This document shows, piece by piece, positions 8,661-17,688 of a stretch of DNA of 64,000 nt (position 1 is its first letter; each line of letters begins with the position of its first letter). The position numbers were made by a program, and so were the translations under genes. The DNA is from UBA685 sp049890215 (GTDB taxonomy: Bacteria; Pseudomonadota; Alphaproteobacteria; Puniceispirillales; Puniceispirillaceae): the NCBI GenBank assembly GCA_049890215.1, contig JBMHBX010000001.1:56855-120854 (forward strand), read 5' to 3'. The notes beneath the pieces were generated by a model that made no database searches, had not been told where the DNA came from, and worked only from the letters and a program-made list of their open reading frames with translations.

Positions 8661-9705
8661 CCAAAAAGATCAGCAATCGTATCAGCGCAAAGATGCGCAC
8701 CTTGACCTTGCCAAAACACCTCTTGCCAAAGCACAGATATCTCATCCTTTTGATACCATACAGCTCACCCACCATGCCTTACCAGATGGCGCGATAAATA
8801 AGGTACAAACAACCACCTTATTTTGTGGCAAACAGCTTTCTGTTCCTTTTTTTATCGGGGCCATGACAGGCGGGACCAAACGCGCTGATGCGATTAATCA
8901 TGCCCTTGCTGAGGTCGCACAGGACAAACAAATTGCACTGGCTCTTGGCTCACAACGCGCTGGCCTGTCTCGCGGACTGTCTCAGAAATCTTTGCGCCGC
9001 ATAGCGCCAGATGCTGTGTTAATTGGCAATCTTGGCATCACACAGCTTGCCGCCAAAGAGGGTCAGGATATGGCATTGCGCGCCATAGATGATATCGAAG
9101 CCAACGCCATGGCCATCCATCTGAACCCCTTGCAAGAAGCAGCTCAAATAGAAGGTGATCATGACTGGTCTGGCACACGAAAGGCTCTGACAACATTTCT
9201 TGCCTCCTGCCCTGTACCTGTCATCATCAAAGAAGTTGGCGCCGGTATCAATGCAGAGCTTGCAGCAGAACTCACCGCCATGGGCGCCGCCTATATTGAT
9301 ATCGCAGGTTTGGGCGGGACCAATTGGACACGCATAGAAACAGCGCGTCATGACACACAAAACCAGACTGCTTTTGCCCCGTTTCTTGATTGGGGCATTG
9401 ATACAGCCACAGCCATTCAAACAGCGCGTGCTGCCATGCCCGATGGCGCCATCATTGCCTCAGGCGGCATACGTCATGGGCTGGATGTTGCCAAAGCGCT
9501 GGCGCTTGGAGCTGATCTGGTCTGTGCCGCCGGACCGTTTTTAGCAGCTTTGGAAGATGATAATGGCACTTTGTCTCAACAGGCGCTTGCCAGTTGCCTT
9601 GATGAATGGACTTATCAGCTAAATCTTGCCTGTTTTTTGACAAATTGCAGACATAGCCGCGATTTATCACAAAAATCACGCCCCTATGTTACTGATTTCA
9701 GGTAA
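8653..9705 (+). CDS. fni: type 2 isopentenyl-diphosphate delta-isomerase (FMN-dependent)
   Basis: A 350-residue TIM-barrel flavoprotein interconverting IPP and DMAPP, which feeds GGPP synthesis. Family motifs in order: AMTGGT, LGSQRAG, IGNLGITQLA, HLNPLQEAAQIEGD (Gln and metal-binding Glu), IKEVGAGI, DIAGLGGTNW, and the FMN phosphate site ASGGIRHGLDVAKALALG. As the last gene of the crt operon it completes the route from C5 units to retinal. The type 1 enzyme is unrelated. Confidence 0.96.
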   Translation: MANQKDQQSYQRKDAHLDLAKTPLAKAQISHPFDTIQLTHHALPDGAINKVQTTTLFCGKQLSVPFFIGAMTGGTKRADAINHALAEVAQDKQIALALGSQRAGLSRGLSQKSLRRIAPDAVLIGNLGITQLAAKEGQDMALRAIDDIEANAMAIHLNPLQEAAQIEGDHDWSGTRKALTTFLASCPVPVIIKEVGAGINAELAAELTAMGAAYIDIAGLGGTNWTRIETARHDTQNQTAFAPFLDWGIDTATAIQTARAAMPDGAIIASGGIRHGLDVAKALALGADLVCAAGPFLAALEDDNGTLSQQALASCLDEWTYQLNLACFLTNCRHSRDLSQKSRPYVTDFR

Positions 9706-9737
9706 TTTTCAAATAAATTAGAAATAATGAATAAAAA

Positions 9738-9771
9738 AGCAGAGGTTTGTAATCCAATACATACCCCTGCT
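9738..9771 (-). terminator. probable rho-independent terminator of the minus-strand carnitine operon
   Basis: Read on the minus strand, AGCAGGGG pairs with CCTCTGCT (one G-U pair) around an 18-nt loop and is followed at once by TTTTTT. On the plus strand the same stem has an A-C mismatch and no T tract, so it mainly serves the minus strand. Confidence 0.5.
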
Positions 9772-9783
9772 TGTATAAAGTAT

Positions 9784-9841
9784 GACTTGAAAAAGTCTTC
9801 CCCCCCGAGGAGGTCTCGGTTTCCTACTTTTCGAGACCTCC
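9784..9841. other. structured intergenic element with a perfect 10-bp stem
   Basis: Two adjacent hairpins lie in the 229-base gap 9706-9934. One is GACTT-GAAA-AAGTC (9784-9797), a GAAA tetraloop as read on the plus strand. The second is GGAGGTCTCG (9809-9818) with CGAGACCTCC (9832-9841) around a 13-base loop. They are separated by a run of C. Neither is followed by a T tract. On the minus strand they would sit in the 3' UTR of the CaiD-like gene just before the terminator, so a 3'-UTR-derived small RNA is possible. No known RNA family is recognised. Confidence 0.45.
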
Positions 9842-9934
9842 AACCCTACCACATGAAATCATAGTAACAATGTCGCCACTGATGGTTTTTCACCATGTGA
9901 GCAGGCGATAGCCAGACAGGATAGGGTAATATGA

Positions 9935-10714
9935 TTATTTGCCTTTCCAGACAGGGTCTCTTTTTTCGGCAAATGCGCGCGCACCTTCCAGCTGATCTTC
10001 ACTGGAATATAGCCTGTCGACTGTGGCAAGCTGGCGTTTAGAGACCTTATTCAGCGCATCTTGGGCTTTCATATCTTCTGCTTCCCGCACGACTTCTTTA
10101 ATCGCAGCGAACACCAATGGCGGGCCTGTTTCAAGCGTTCTGGCCAAATCCCACGCAGCTTCACGCAATGAGGCATCTGGCACAATCTCTTTGATAAGGC
10201 CCCATTTATGCGCTTCTTGTGCATCTACCCAGCGACCTGTTAACAGCAAGTCCATTGCGACATGATAAGGGATACGCTTTGGCAATTTGATTGAGGCGGC
10301 ATCTGCCACTGTCCCGGAGCGTATTTCAGGCAGAGCAAAACTGGCGCTTTCCGCTGCCAGAATCAAATCACATGACAGCGCCAACTCAAATCCACCGCCA
10401 CAGCAAATCCCGTTCACAGCGCAAATCACAGGCTTATTCATATTGCCTAATTCCTGCAGGCCGCCAAACCCTCCAATGCCATAATCGCCATCAACCGCAT
10501 CACCGTCTGCCGCTGCCTTCAAATCCCATCCGGCGCAGAAAAATTTATCCCCTTCTGCCCGCAAAATCGCCACACGTGCCTGCGGGTCATCACGAAATGA
10601 CATAAACACCTCACCCATTTTTCGGCTTGTGGCCAAATCGATGGCATTTGCTTTGGGGCGGTTCAAACTGATTTCCCAGATACCACCTTGTTTCACAATG
10701 GCTAAACTTTCCAT
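9935..10714 (-). CDS. enoyl-CoA hydratase/isomerase family, CaiD-like (carnitinyl-CoA dehydratase)
   Basis: A 259-residue crotonase-fold enzyme. The oxyanion-hole segments are visible: FCAGWDLKA, and NGICCGGGFELALSCDLILA followed by FALPEI, where the active-site Glu sits. The sequence style is that of CaiD, which hydrates crotonobetainyl-CoA to carnitinyl-CoA. That role is inferred from the operon, whose last-step enzymes are those of carnitine degradation. It is the final gene of a five-gene minus-strand operon, three bases after the ligase gene. Confidence 0.8.
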   Translation of the reverse strand: MESLAIVKQGGIWEISLNRPKANAIDLATSRKMGEVFMSFRDDPQARVAILRAEGDKFFCAGWDLKAAADGDAVDGDYGIGGFGGLQELGNMNKPVICAVNGICCGGGFELALSCDLILAAESASFALPEIRSGTVADAASIKLPKRIPYHVAMDLLLTGRWVDAQEAHKWGLIKEIVPDASLREAAWDLARTLETGPPLVFAAIKEVVREAEDMKAQDALNKVSKRQLATVDRLYSSEDQLEGARAFAEKRDPVWKGK

Positions 10715-10717
10715 AAG

Positions 10718-12793
10718 CTACGACTCCTTTTGTGTTATCAGCGCATCGGCTGCCACTGCGCGGTCAGGCGTGCAAATCACAGGATTCATTTCAATCTCAG
10801 TCATTCTGCCCCCTGCCTCATGATATAGATCTGACAGTTTTTGTATCAAATCCAGTAATCCTGATACATCGCCTGCAGGCTTACCGCGATAGCCTGTCAT
10901 TTTTGGCCAGCACCGCAATCTTTGTAATTGTGCTAACAACTCTTCATTACGCGCAGGCAAGCTTATCGTCACTTTGTCTTGCAATAATTCAGTGTAAATC
11001 CCGCCTTCTGCTACTGTTAGCAACGGCCCATGGGCAGGATCACACACAATCCCGACAAGCAATTCTGCCACTGTACCGGTGATCATCTCTTCGACCAGAT
11101 ACCCGTCTGGCGCTTCCATATCATTGATGATTTGCCTCATCATATCAGCGTCTGTGATACCAAGCGCAACAGCACCGCTTTCTGTTTTATGGGCAAAACC
11201 TATCCCTTTTGTCACAAGAGGGTAACGCATATTGGCCTCAGCCACCCTTTGCACCGCCTCTTCGCCTGATGAGACTGTCACAGAGCGCGGCACATCTATG
11301 CCATAATCAGCTAATTTCGCCTTTGCCTCATCCTCACCCAATAAGATAGTTTTTCCTGTCATTTGTGGATGATCCCACAAAGGCAAAGCCGGTTGTGATT
11401 GCCAGTTGGCTCCGATATCTGCCATGGCTTCTATCGCTGCCAGACCATCTTCAAGCCCCATCAAAGGCGCGATATTATCATCAAGCGCAGGGGCACAAAA
11501 TGCCTCTGTCAGCGTTTCCGGCAAAGTTGAAATCATCACTGCCCGCTTGCCTGTTTGCTTCACAGCTGCCATCAGACAATCACGTGCCGGCAGCCAGGCT
11601 GTGTCATCACATCTGTCAAGACGCGGCGGATCTAATACAAGACAGCTTATTGATTGCGGCCCTTCAAGCATAGCCGCAAATGTCTGTGTCATCGCCTCAT
11701 GATCTCCCCAGATATAAGTCTGATAATCAAGCGGGTTTGATAAATGGACCAACGGACCTAATGCCTGACCAAGCTGTGTTTTTTGTCCTTCACTCAAGGG
11801 CGGAAAGATAAGTTTTGTACTCGCAGCGCAATCAGCCACCAGACTTGCCTCACCACCTGAACAGGACAAGGACGCTATATTATAATCGTCAAGCACACCA
11901 CCATAATGCGCAAGCTTGAGTGATTCCACAAATCCGCCAAGGCTTGCCAGCCGCGCAATGCCAAGACGGCGCAGCAACGCAGATGCGCTCTCATCACTTC
12001 CTGCCAAAGAGGCCGTATGAGACATAGTCGCATGTTGCGCTGCCTCTGACTTGCCAACTTTCAAAGCCACAATCGGTATCTTCTTTTGACGCGACTTACA
12101 AGCAAGCGCCTCCAGCTTTTTCAGATCAGATATGCCTTCAATATGCAGGCCAATCGCTGTGATGCGCGGATCATCAAGCATAGCGCTTGCCAAATCACAC
12201 ATATCAATCTGTGCCTGATTGCCAACTGTGGCAAGCATTGCCAGAGGCAGAGATCGTTTTGACATAGACAGACTAATCGCCATGTTAGAGCTTTGCGTGA
12301 TAATGCCAACACCTCTGTCACAAGCGATTGCCCCATGCTCATCAGGCCATAAGGCGACCTTATCCAGATAATTCACAAACCCATAGCAATTAGGCCCTAA
12401 AAAAGGCATATCACCTGCTTTATCCAACGCTTGTTTTTGCAGGGCGCTGCCACTTTCCTCACCTGCCTGTAAAACAGTTTCATCATCTGCGCTTGTTTCT
12501 GCAAAGCCAGAGGCAAAGCAAACTGCCCCACCGGCGCCTGCTTTTGCCAACTCACCCAGAATATGCGGCGTGATGGTCCGGTTGACACCAATAAAGCTTG
12601 CATCAGGCGCCTTTGGCAATGCTGCCACATTGGCATAAGCTTTCAGACCAAGAATGTCCTGCTTTGTTGGGTGAATAGGCCAGATATCCCCCTCAAAGCC
12701 AGATTTTTGCAATTGCATAATGACATTGCGGGCCCACGCACCGCCAAAGACAGCAATATGTTTGGGACGCAAAAGCCTGTGAAGATCTGCCAT
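10718..12793 (-). CDS. acyl-CoA synthetase, NDP-forming type (CoA-binding + ATP-grasp)
   Basis: A 691-residue single-chain ligase of the ADP-forming acetyl-CoA synthetase / protein acetyltransferase-like superfamily. In order: a CoA-binding Rossmann domain (RPKHIAVFGG at the start), a succinyl-CoA-ligase-like region with the phospho-His motif SHTASLAGSD (His259), and a C-terminal ATP-grasp domain (from about residue 470, EDEAKAKLADYGIDVP, then PLVTKGIGFAHKTESGAV). It would activate a carboxylic acid, here perhaps gamma-butyrobetaine, crotonobetaine or carnitine. Known carnitine clusters usually use an AMP-forming CaiC ligase or CaiB CoA-transferase. The ATG at 12793 directly follows the acyl-CoA dehydrogenase stop. 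Confidence 0.85.
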   Translation of the reverse strand: MADLHRLLRPKHIAVFGGAWARNVIMQLQKSGFEGDIWPIHPTKQDILGLKAYANVAALPKAPDASFIGVNRTITPHILGELAKAGAGGAVCFASGFAETSADDETVLQAGEESGSALQKQALDKAGDMPFLGPNCYGFVNYLDKVALWPDEHGAIACDRGVGIITQSSNMAISLSMSKRSLPLAMLATVGNQAQIDMCDLASAMLDDPRITAIGLHIEGISDLKKLEALACKSRQKKIPIVALKVGKSEAAQHATMSHTASLAGSDESASALLRRLGIARLASLGGFVESLKLAHYGGVLDDYNIASLSCSGGEASLVADCAASTKLIFPPLSEGQKTQLGQALGPLVHLSNPLDYQTYIWGDHEAMTQTFAAMLEGPQSISCLVLDPPRLDRCDDTAWLPARDCLMAAVKQTGKRAVMISTLPETLTEAFCAPALDDNIAPLMGLEDGLAAIEAMADIGANWQSQPALPLWDHPQMTGKTILLGEDEAKAKLADYGIDVPRSVTVSSGEEAVQRVAEANMRYPLVTKGIGFAHKTESGAVALGITDADMMRQIINDMEAPDGYLVEEMITGTVAELLVGIVCDPAHGPLLTVAEGGIYTELLQDKVTISLPARNEELLAQLQRLRCWPKMTGYRGKPAGDVSGLLDLIQKLSDLYHEAGGRMTEIEMNPVICTPDRAVAADALITQKES

Positions 12794-12796
12794 CAA

Positions 12797-13957
12797 TCAG
12801 CCTCCCAAGGGGCGCAAGAGATCCCGGCTAATGATATGGCGTTGAATTTCAGATGTGCCATCCCAGATACGCTCAACACGCGCATCACGCCAGAATCTGG
12901 CAAAAGGCAAATCATCCATCAGGCCCATCCCGCCATGAAGCTGGATACAACAATCTGTGACACGCGCTAACATTTCTGTGGCATATAGCTTTGCAGAGGC
13001 GATGTCACGATTGGCATCAAGGCCCTGATCAAGCTTCCATGCGGCATTCAAAGTCAGAAATTCAGCAGCGTCAATTTCTGTAATCATATCAGCGAGCTGA
13101 AAACTCACCCCCTGAAATTTACCGATTTGCTGTCCGAATTGTTTGCGTTCAACAAGATAAGGCAACGTCATCTCAAAGGCACGCCGGGCACGCCCAACAG
13201 AACAAGCAGCAACAGAAATGCGGGTTGCACCAAGCCATTCATTTGCAATGTCAAATCCGCGATGAACCTCTCCTAAGATTTGCGAAGATGGCAGGCGGCA
13301 TTCATCAAAGCGCAAAATACAATTTTGGTAACCGCGATGAGAGACAGAACTATAACCCTCTTCAATGGTAAAACCATCAGTGTCTCTGTCGACAAGAAAA
13401 CAGGTGATTTTCTTCTTCAGGCCGCGCGGTGTCTCTTCTTCACCTGTCGCCACAAAGACAATCACGAAATCAGCAATATTGGCATGGCTGATAAAATGTT
13501 TAGTGCCATTCACAATCCAGTCATCTCCATCCGGGCGCGCTGCACATTGCATGCCCCGAACATCTGAGCCAGCACCCGGCTCTGTTAAAGCAAGCGCGTC
13601 AAATTTTTCACCTGAAACAGCCGGTAACAGATATTTTTCGCGCTGCTCACCTTCGCACGCCATCAAAATGCCGGATGGTCTACCAAAGAACACTGTTAGC
13701 GCATTTGACCCTCTGCCAAGCTCGCGCTCTACCAGAGTGAAATCAAAATGATTAAGGCCGGCTCCACCTACCTCTTCTGGAAAATTACATCCAAAAAAGC
13801 CAAGCTCTTTACATTTTTGTGCGATATCGCGGCCAATCTCTTCAGGCACAAATCCCTGTTTTTCGACCATCTCTTCATGAGGATAGATTTCCTGCTCTAC
13901 AAATTGCCGTACTGTATCGACAATCATTTCCTGCTCTTGGCTTAATCCGAAATGCAT
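12797..13957 (-). CDS. acyl-CoA dehydrogenase (CaiA-like candidate)
   Basis: A 386-residue FAD acyl-CoA dehydrogenase of typical length. Family motifs are ALTEPGAGSDVRGMQ (FAD/substrate loop), the QLHGGMGLMDDLPFARFWRDARV block and the C-terminal RIWDGTSEIQRHI. In MCAD the catalytic base is a Glu directly before GTS; here that position is Asp. In this operon a dehydrogenation of gamma-butyrobetainyl-CoA to crotonobetainyl-CoA is the natural guess. Electrons would go to ETF; no ETF genes are in the window. Confidence 0.85.
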   Translation of the reverse strand: MHFGLSQEQEMIVDTVRQFVEQEIYPHEEMVEKQGFVPEEIGRDIAQKCKELGFFGCNFPEEVGGAGLNHFDFTLVERELGRGSNALTVFFGRPSGILMACEGEQREKYLLPAVSGEKFDALALTEPGAGSDVRGMQCAARPDGDDWIVNGTKHFISHANIADFVIVFVATGEEETPRGLKKKITCFLVDRDTDGFTIEEGYSSVSHRGYQNCILRFDECRLPSSQILGEVHRGFDIANEWLGATRISVAACSVGRARRAFEMTLPYLVERKQFGQQIGKFQGVSFQLADMITEIDAAEFLTLNAAWKLDQGLDANRDIASAKLYATEMLARVTDCCIQLHGGMGLMDDLPFARFWRDARVERIWDGTSEIQRHIISRDLLRPLGG

Positions 13958-13976
13958 GGGTTTTTGTCCTTTTTTA

Positions 13977-15443
13977 TTATTTTTTCACACCGACCGCACG
14001 GCCACAAAATTCTGGTTTTGGCAGTGCTGACTGCGCGCTCGCCAATGCGCCCAACTTTTGTGCAACCGGTTCTTGCGCCGGCGCGCTTGCCCCTTTATTT
14101 GTATCAACATGAAGCAGCATATGTTCTCCTGTTGCGACAACCATCCCTTCTTGATTGATCATCTCATGACAAAGATGCAGTTTTTTGCCGTCAAATAGCA
14201 AAATCTGACTGCGAACGCTAAAAGACTGCCCTAAGGCCATTTCACCTAAATGACGTATATGGGTTTCCACAGTATAAAAGCTATAACCGCGTGCCAGATA
14301 ATCCTCATCAAGCCCGCCTGCTTTGATCACACCATCAGTGGCATCACTAAAGACATGACCAAAACGATATTCAGTCATGTGACCATTATAATCAATCCAG
14401 TCAGGCAAGACGCGCCCGCTATGCACTGACAATGGCGCTGCCATATCTGCTTGTGACAGTGGCGCTTCTTCTTTGCTGCGTTGCTTGTCAATCTCATTCA
14501 AAAACGCGCCAGCCGCCCAATTATGAGCTTTCAAAGACCGCAGAAACGCAATCAAATTTTTATCTCTGATGGCTTCTAATTCTCTTATCGAATACGCTCC
14601 TGACTGCGCATCTGACTGCCCCGCAATTTTCTCTATCAGCTCATCTGTTAATTCAGGCACATCCATCAGCTTTGTCCATGGCCAGGCAAGGGCAGGGCCG
14701 AACTGGCTGATAAAATGTCGCATGCCTGCCTCACCACCAGCCACGCGGTAAGTCTCAAACAGACCCATTTGTGCCCAGCGCAAACCAAAGCTGTGTGTCA
14801 TGATATCATCAATGACATCAGTCGTTGCGATATCATCATTGATAAGCCACAAAGCCTCCCGCCATACAGCCTCAAGAAGCCTGTCACCAACATGAGCGTC
14901 AATTTCACCTTTTATATGAACAGGCCTCATCGCAATCGAAGACAGAATCTCTTTTGCTTTTGCGATTTGCTCATCACTTGTTGCAGAAGAGCAAACAAGC
15001 TCAACCAAAGGCAACAGATAGACAGGGTTATAAGGGTGCGTGACCACAATCTGAGACGGGTCTTTGGCGCCTTCTTGCAATTGTGTTGGCGTGAAGCCGG
15101 AGGTCGAAGATCCTATCAGCGCCTCTGGCAGACATGATTGCTGAATCTGCGCATAAACAGCTTGTTTTATCTCAGGTCTTTCTGGCACGGATTCTTGAAT
15201 CCATTGTGCCTGCCCTACGGCCTCTTCCAGTGTTTTTGCAAAACGTAACTGGCCTTCTTCCGGCAGAGCGCCATCATGCAAAAAAGGCACACAGGCACGG
15301 GCATTTTTCAACACTTCCGCGATTTTGCGTTCTGCCTGAGGGTCAGTGTCAAATATGATAACGTCCCAGCCGGCAAGCAAAAATCGCGCTGCCCAACCGC
15401 CACCAATGACACCGCCACCGATGATCGCTGCAGTTTTTTTCAT
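13977..15443 (-). CDS. carnitine 3-dehydrogenase fused to a hotdog thioesterase (betainyl-CoA thioesterase)
   Basis: About 488 residues in two parts. Residues 1 to about 320 form a 3-hydroxyacyl-CoA-dehydrogenase-like enzyme: NAD site IIGGGVIGGGWAARFLLAGW, then GSSTSGFTPTQL and VTHPYNPVYLLPLVE. The C-terminal part from about 335 is a 4HBT-type thioesterase with DWIDYNGHMTEYRF. This arrangement is known from carnitine-degrading bacteria: the first domain oxidises L-carnitine to 3-dehydrocarnitine and the second hydrolyses betainyl-CoA. The ATG at 15443 is preferred over an adjacent TTG. It lies between the BKACE gene (upstream) and the acyl-CoA dehydrogenase. Confidence 0.85.
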   Translation of the reverse strand: MKKTAAIIGGGVIGGGWAARFLLAGWDVIIFDTDPQAERKIAEVLKNARACVPFLHDGALPEEGQLRFAKTLEEAVGQAQWIQESVPERPEIKQAVYAQIQQSCLPEALIGSSTSGFTPTQLQEGAKDPSQIVVTHPYNPVYLLPLVELVCSSATSDEQIAKAKEILSSIAMRPVHIKGEIDAHVGDRLLEAVWREALWLINDDIATTDVIDDIMTHSFGLRWAQMGLFETYRVAGGEAGMRHFISQFGPALAWPWTKLMDVPELTDELIEKIAGQSDAQSGAYSIRELEAIRDKNLIAFLRSLKAHNWAAGAFLNEIDKQRSKEEAPLSQADMAAPLSVHSGRVLPDWIDYNGHMTEYRFGHVFSDATDGVIKAGGLDEDYLARGYSFYTVETHIRHLGEMALGQSFSVRSQILLFDGKKLHLCHEMINQEGMVVATGEHMLLHVDTNKGASAPAQEPVAQKLGALASAQSALPKPEFCGRAVGVKK

Positions 15444-15472
15444 CAATCCACCTTTATCTTTTTGCTGTTATC

Positions 15473-16390
15473 TTAAGAGTGAACAGGCGCACGCTTTACC
15501 AGTTTCAACTCGTCCCGCACTTGCTGAGGGCTCATCAAAGAGGGACCAAGATTACTGATAATAGAGGCTGCTTTTTCAACTAATTGTGCGTTGGTTGCCA
15601 ACACACCTTTTTCCAACCATAAATTATCTTCAAGACCAACACGAATATTCCCGCCTGCCAGAGTGGCCGCTGCAACATAAGGCATTTGGTGGCGCCCGAT
15701 GGAAAAGGCTGAAAACGTCCAGTGAGATGGCACATTATTGACCATTGCCATAAAGGTATTCAAATCATCTGGTGCCCCCCACGGCACACCCATGCATAAT
15801 TGCACCATCACAGGATCTTCAATCAGACCTTCTTCAACCAATTGTTTGGCAAACCATAAATGGCCTGTATCAAATGCCTCTATTTCTGGACGCACACCTA
15901 ACTCTGTCATGCGCTTTGCCATATCACGCAACATGCCAGGCGTGTTTGTCATCACATAATCAGCCTCAGCAAAATTCATAGTTCCGCAGTCAAGCGTACA
16001 GATTTCAGGCAAACAATCTGCCACATGCGCCACACGCTCTTTTGCGCCGGCCATGTCTGTGGCCTCAGGGTTTAGTGGCAACGGGCTGTCTGTGGGACCA
16101 AACACCATATCACCTCCCATACCTGCCGTCAGATTGAGAACCACATCTGTATCACTTTCGCGAATACGTTCTGTAACCTCACGATAAAGCGCCAAATCTC
16201 TGGATGGTGTGCCTGTCTCAGGATCTCTGACATGGCAATGGACCACCGCTGCCCCTGCTTTGGCAGCGTCAATGGCTGCTTGTGCAATTTGCTCAGGTGA
16301 GCGCGGCACAAGCGGGCTTCTGTCCTGGGTGCCACCTGACCCTGTAATTGCCGCTGTGATGAAAACCGATTGACGCATTGAAAGTGGCAT
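15473..16390 (-). CDS. beta-keto acid cleavage enzyme (BKACE), probable 3-dehydrocarnitine:acetyl-CoA trimethylamine-acetyltransferase
   Basis: A 305-residue zinc TIM-barrel of the BKACE (formerly DUF849) family. The zinc ligands HCHVRDP (His51, His53), the GGDMVFG region and the late GLEDNLWLEKG block are present. BKACE enzymes condense a beta-keto acid with acetyl-CoA to give acetoacetate and a new CoA ester. Beside a carnitine dehydrogenase-thioesterase fusion, the expected reaction is dehydrocarnitine + acetyl-CoA to betainyl-CoA + acetoacetate. It is the first gene of the operon, with an AAGGGGGG ribosome binding site before ATG 16390. Confidence 0.88.
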   Translation of the reverse strand: MPLSMRQSVFITAAITGSGGTQDRSPLVPRSPEQIAQAAIDAAKAGAAVVHCHVRDPETGTPSRDLALYREVTERIRESDTDVVLNLTAGMGGDMVFGPTDSPLPLNPEATDMAGAKERVAHVADCLPEICTLDCGTMNFAEADYVMTNTPGMLRDMAKRMTELGVRPEIEAFDTGHLWFAKQLVEEGLIEDPVMVQLCMGVPWGAPDDLNTFMAMVNNVPSHWTFSAFSIGRHQMPYVAAATLAGGNIRVGLEDNLWLEKGVLATNAQLVEKAASIISNLGPSLMSPQQVRDELKLVKRAPVHS

Positions 16391-16455
16391 GACAGGCCCC
16401 CCTTGAACAAAATGACAAAGATGTTACTCTGGCACTATCTGATACGTGAATGATC

Positions 16456-16476
16456 CGGAAAAATATCTTATTTCCG
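16456..16476. promoter_or_regulatory. imperfect inverted repeat between the carnitine operon and hisI
   Basis: CGGAAA (16456-16461) and TTTCCG (16471-16476) with a 9-base AT-rich spacer, in the 120-base divergent intergenic region. It could be an operator for the carnitine operon or hisI; arms of six bases are weak evidence. Confidence 0.2.
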
Positions 16477-16510
16477 CAGTATTTTATCGCATATTACGGA
16501 GAATTCGAAA

Positions 16511-16873
16511 ATGGCTGATTTCACAAGCCAAAATCACCATCTGTCAGCGCCAGAATTCCTGTCACAGGTGCGCTTTAATGATGCTGGTCTGGTGCCTGTT
16601 ATTGCCCAGCAATTTGACAGCAAACAGGTGTTAATGATGGCCTGGATGACCAAACAAACGCTTCAGGAGACCATCGAAACAGGCCGGGCTTGTTACTGGT
16701 CGCGTTCACGCGCTGCCTTTTGGCGCAAAGGCGATACCTCTGGCCATATTCAAAAAGTCAAATCACTTGAGCTTGATTGTGATGGCGACACAATTTTAAT
16801 GATGATTGATCAAACAGGCGCTGCCTGCCATACAGGCGAGATTAGTTGCTTTTATCGCACATTAACTGAGTAA
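16511..16873 (+). CDS. hisI: phosphoribosyl-AMP cyclohydrolase (histidine biosynthesis)
   Basis: A 120-residue cytosolic zinc enzyme opening the adenine ring of PR-AMP in step three of histidine synthesis. Signature segments: MMAWMTKQTLQETIETG, YWSRSRAAFWRKGDTSGHIQ, LDCDGDTILMMIDQTGAACHTGEISCF with the zinc-binding Cys residues. It stands alone, without the fused HisE domain of many other bacteria. The GGAG ribosome binding site before ATG 16511 is good. A partner gene, hisG, lies at 57.1 kb. Confidence 0.95.
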   Translation: MADFTSQNHHLSAPEFLSQVRFNDAGLVPVIAQQFDSKQVLMMAWMTKQTLQETIETGRACYWSRSRAAFWRKGDTSGHIQKVKSLELDCDGDTILMMIDQTGAACHTGEISCFYRTLTE

Positions 16874-16900
16874 CAGGATCTGACTACAGGGCCATGCCTG

Positions 16901-17548
16901 TTACACCGGCTCAAAACTACCTGTCTCTTCAACATAATGATGCAATGTGCCTGTGCCAATATCGTGCCACAGACCATGAAGTGACAAGCGCCCTTGTGCC
17001 ACTGCGTCTTTGACAAATTCATAGCTTGTCAAATTCTCCAGTGATACAAGAACGGACTCACGTTCCATTTCATGAATATCATCAGCCTTGCCTGCTGCCA
17101 TAACGCGCTCAAAGGCAGGGCGCATTTCACGAACCCAACGCCCGACAAAGCTCGATGGCAAAGCCAGAGCTTCATTTGTCCCTGAGCATAAATCAAAACA
17201 ACCCTGCACGCCGCCGCATTTCGCATGGCCAATGACCAGAATATGACACACCCCAAGCGCCGTGACAGCATATTCTATCGCCGCTGCGGTGCCGTGAATG
17301 CCATCACTTGCCTCAGCCATTGGCACAAAATTGGCAATATTGCGATGCACAAACAACTCACCTTCATCAGCGCCAAATATATCTGTTACATGAACACGGC
17401 TATCACAGCAGGAGATGACCAACGCTTTTGGCGATTGGCCATTTTTATCTAAATCCTGAAAATGTGCTTGTTTGACCTGATAATCAGTCTCGCGCCACAT
17501 ATGATAGCGTGATGCAAAATAATCTGACAAAGGCTTAACAGATGGCAT
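16901..17548 (-). CDS. beta-class carbonic anhydrase
   Basis: A 215-residue zinc enzyme interconverting CO2 and bicarbonate. The zinc and active-site set is complete: SCCDSRV (Cys and the Asp-Arg dyad) and HAKCGGV (His and Cys ligands), with FVHRNIANFV between them. Convergent with hisI and separated from it by 27 bases. Confidence 0.95.
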   Translation of the reverse strand: MPSVKPLSDYFASRYHMWRETDYQVKQAHFQDLDKNGQSPKALVISCCDSRVHVTDIFGADEGELFVHRNIANFVPMAEASDGIHGTAAAIEYAVTALGVCHILVIGHAKCGGVQGCFDLCSGTNEALALPSSFVGRWVREMRPAFERVMAAGKADDIHEMERESVLVSLENLTSYEFVKDAVAQGRLSLHGLWHDIGTGTLHHYVEETGSFEPV

Positions 17549-17688
17549 GGCTTAGAACCCCTTGTGAAAGTCGCTGAAACGGCGTCACTATCTGTTATTC
17601 TGGCCCATTTGACAAGGCGCAGAGGACAAAATTATCCCCTGATTGTCCCTCATGATAAAAATAGGCGCCATCTGTTAGTTTCTCACCT

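Noticed and set aside
16874..16912. TAACAGG/CCTGTTA repeat after hisI as a terminator
   Set aside because: Loop is long and no T tract follows on either strand.
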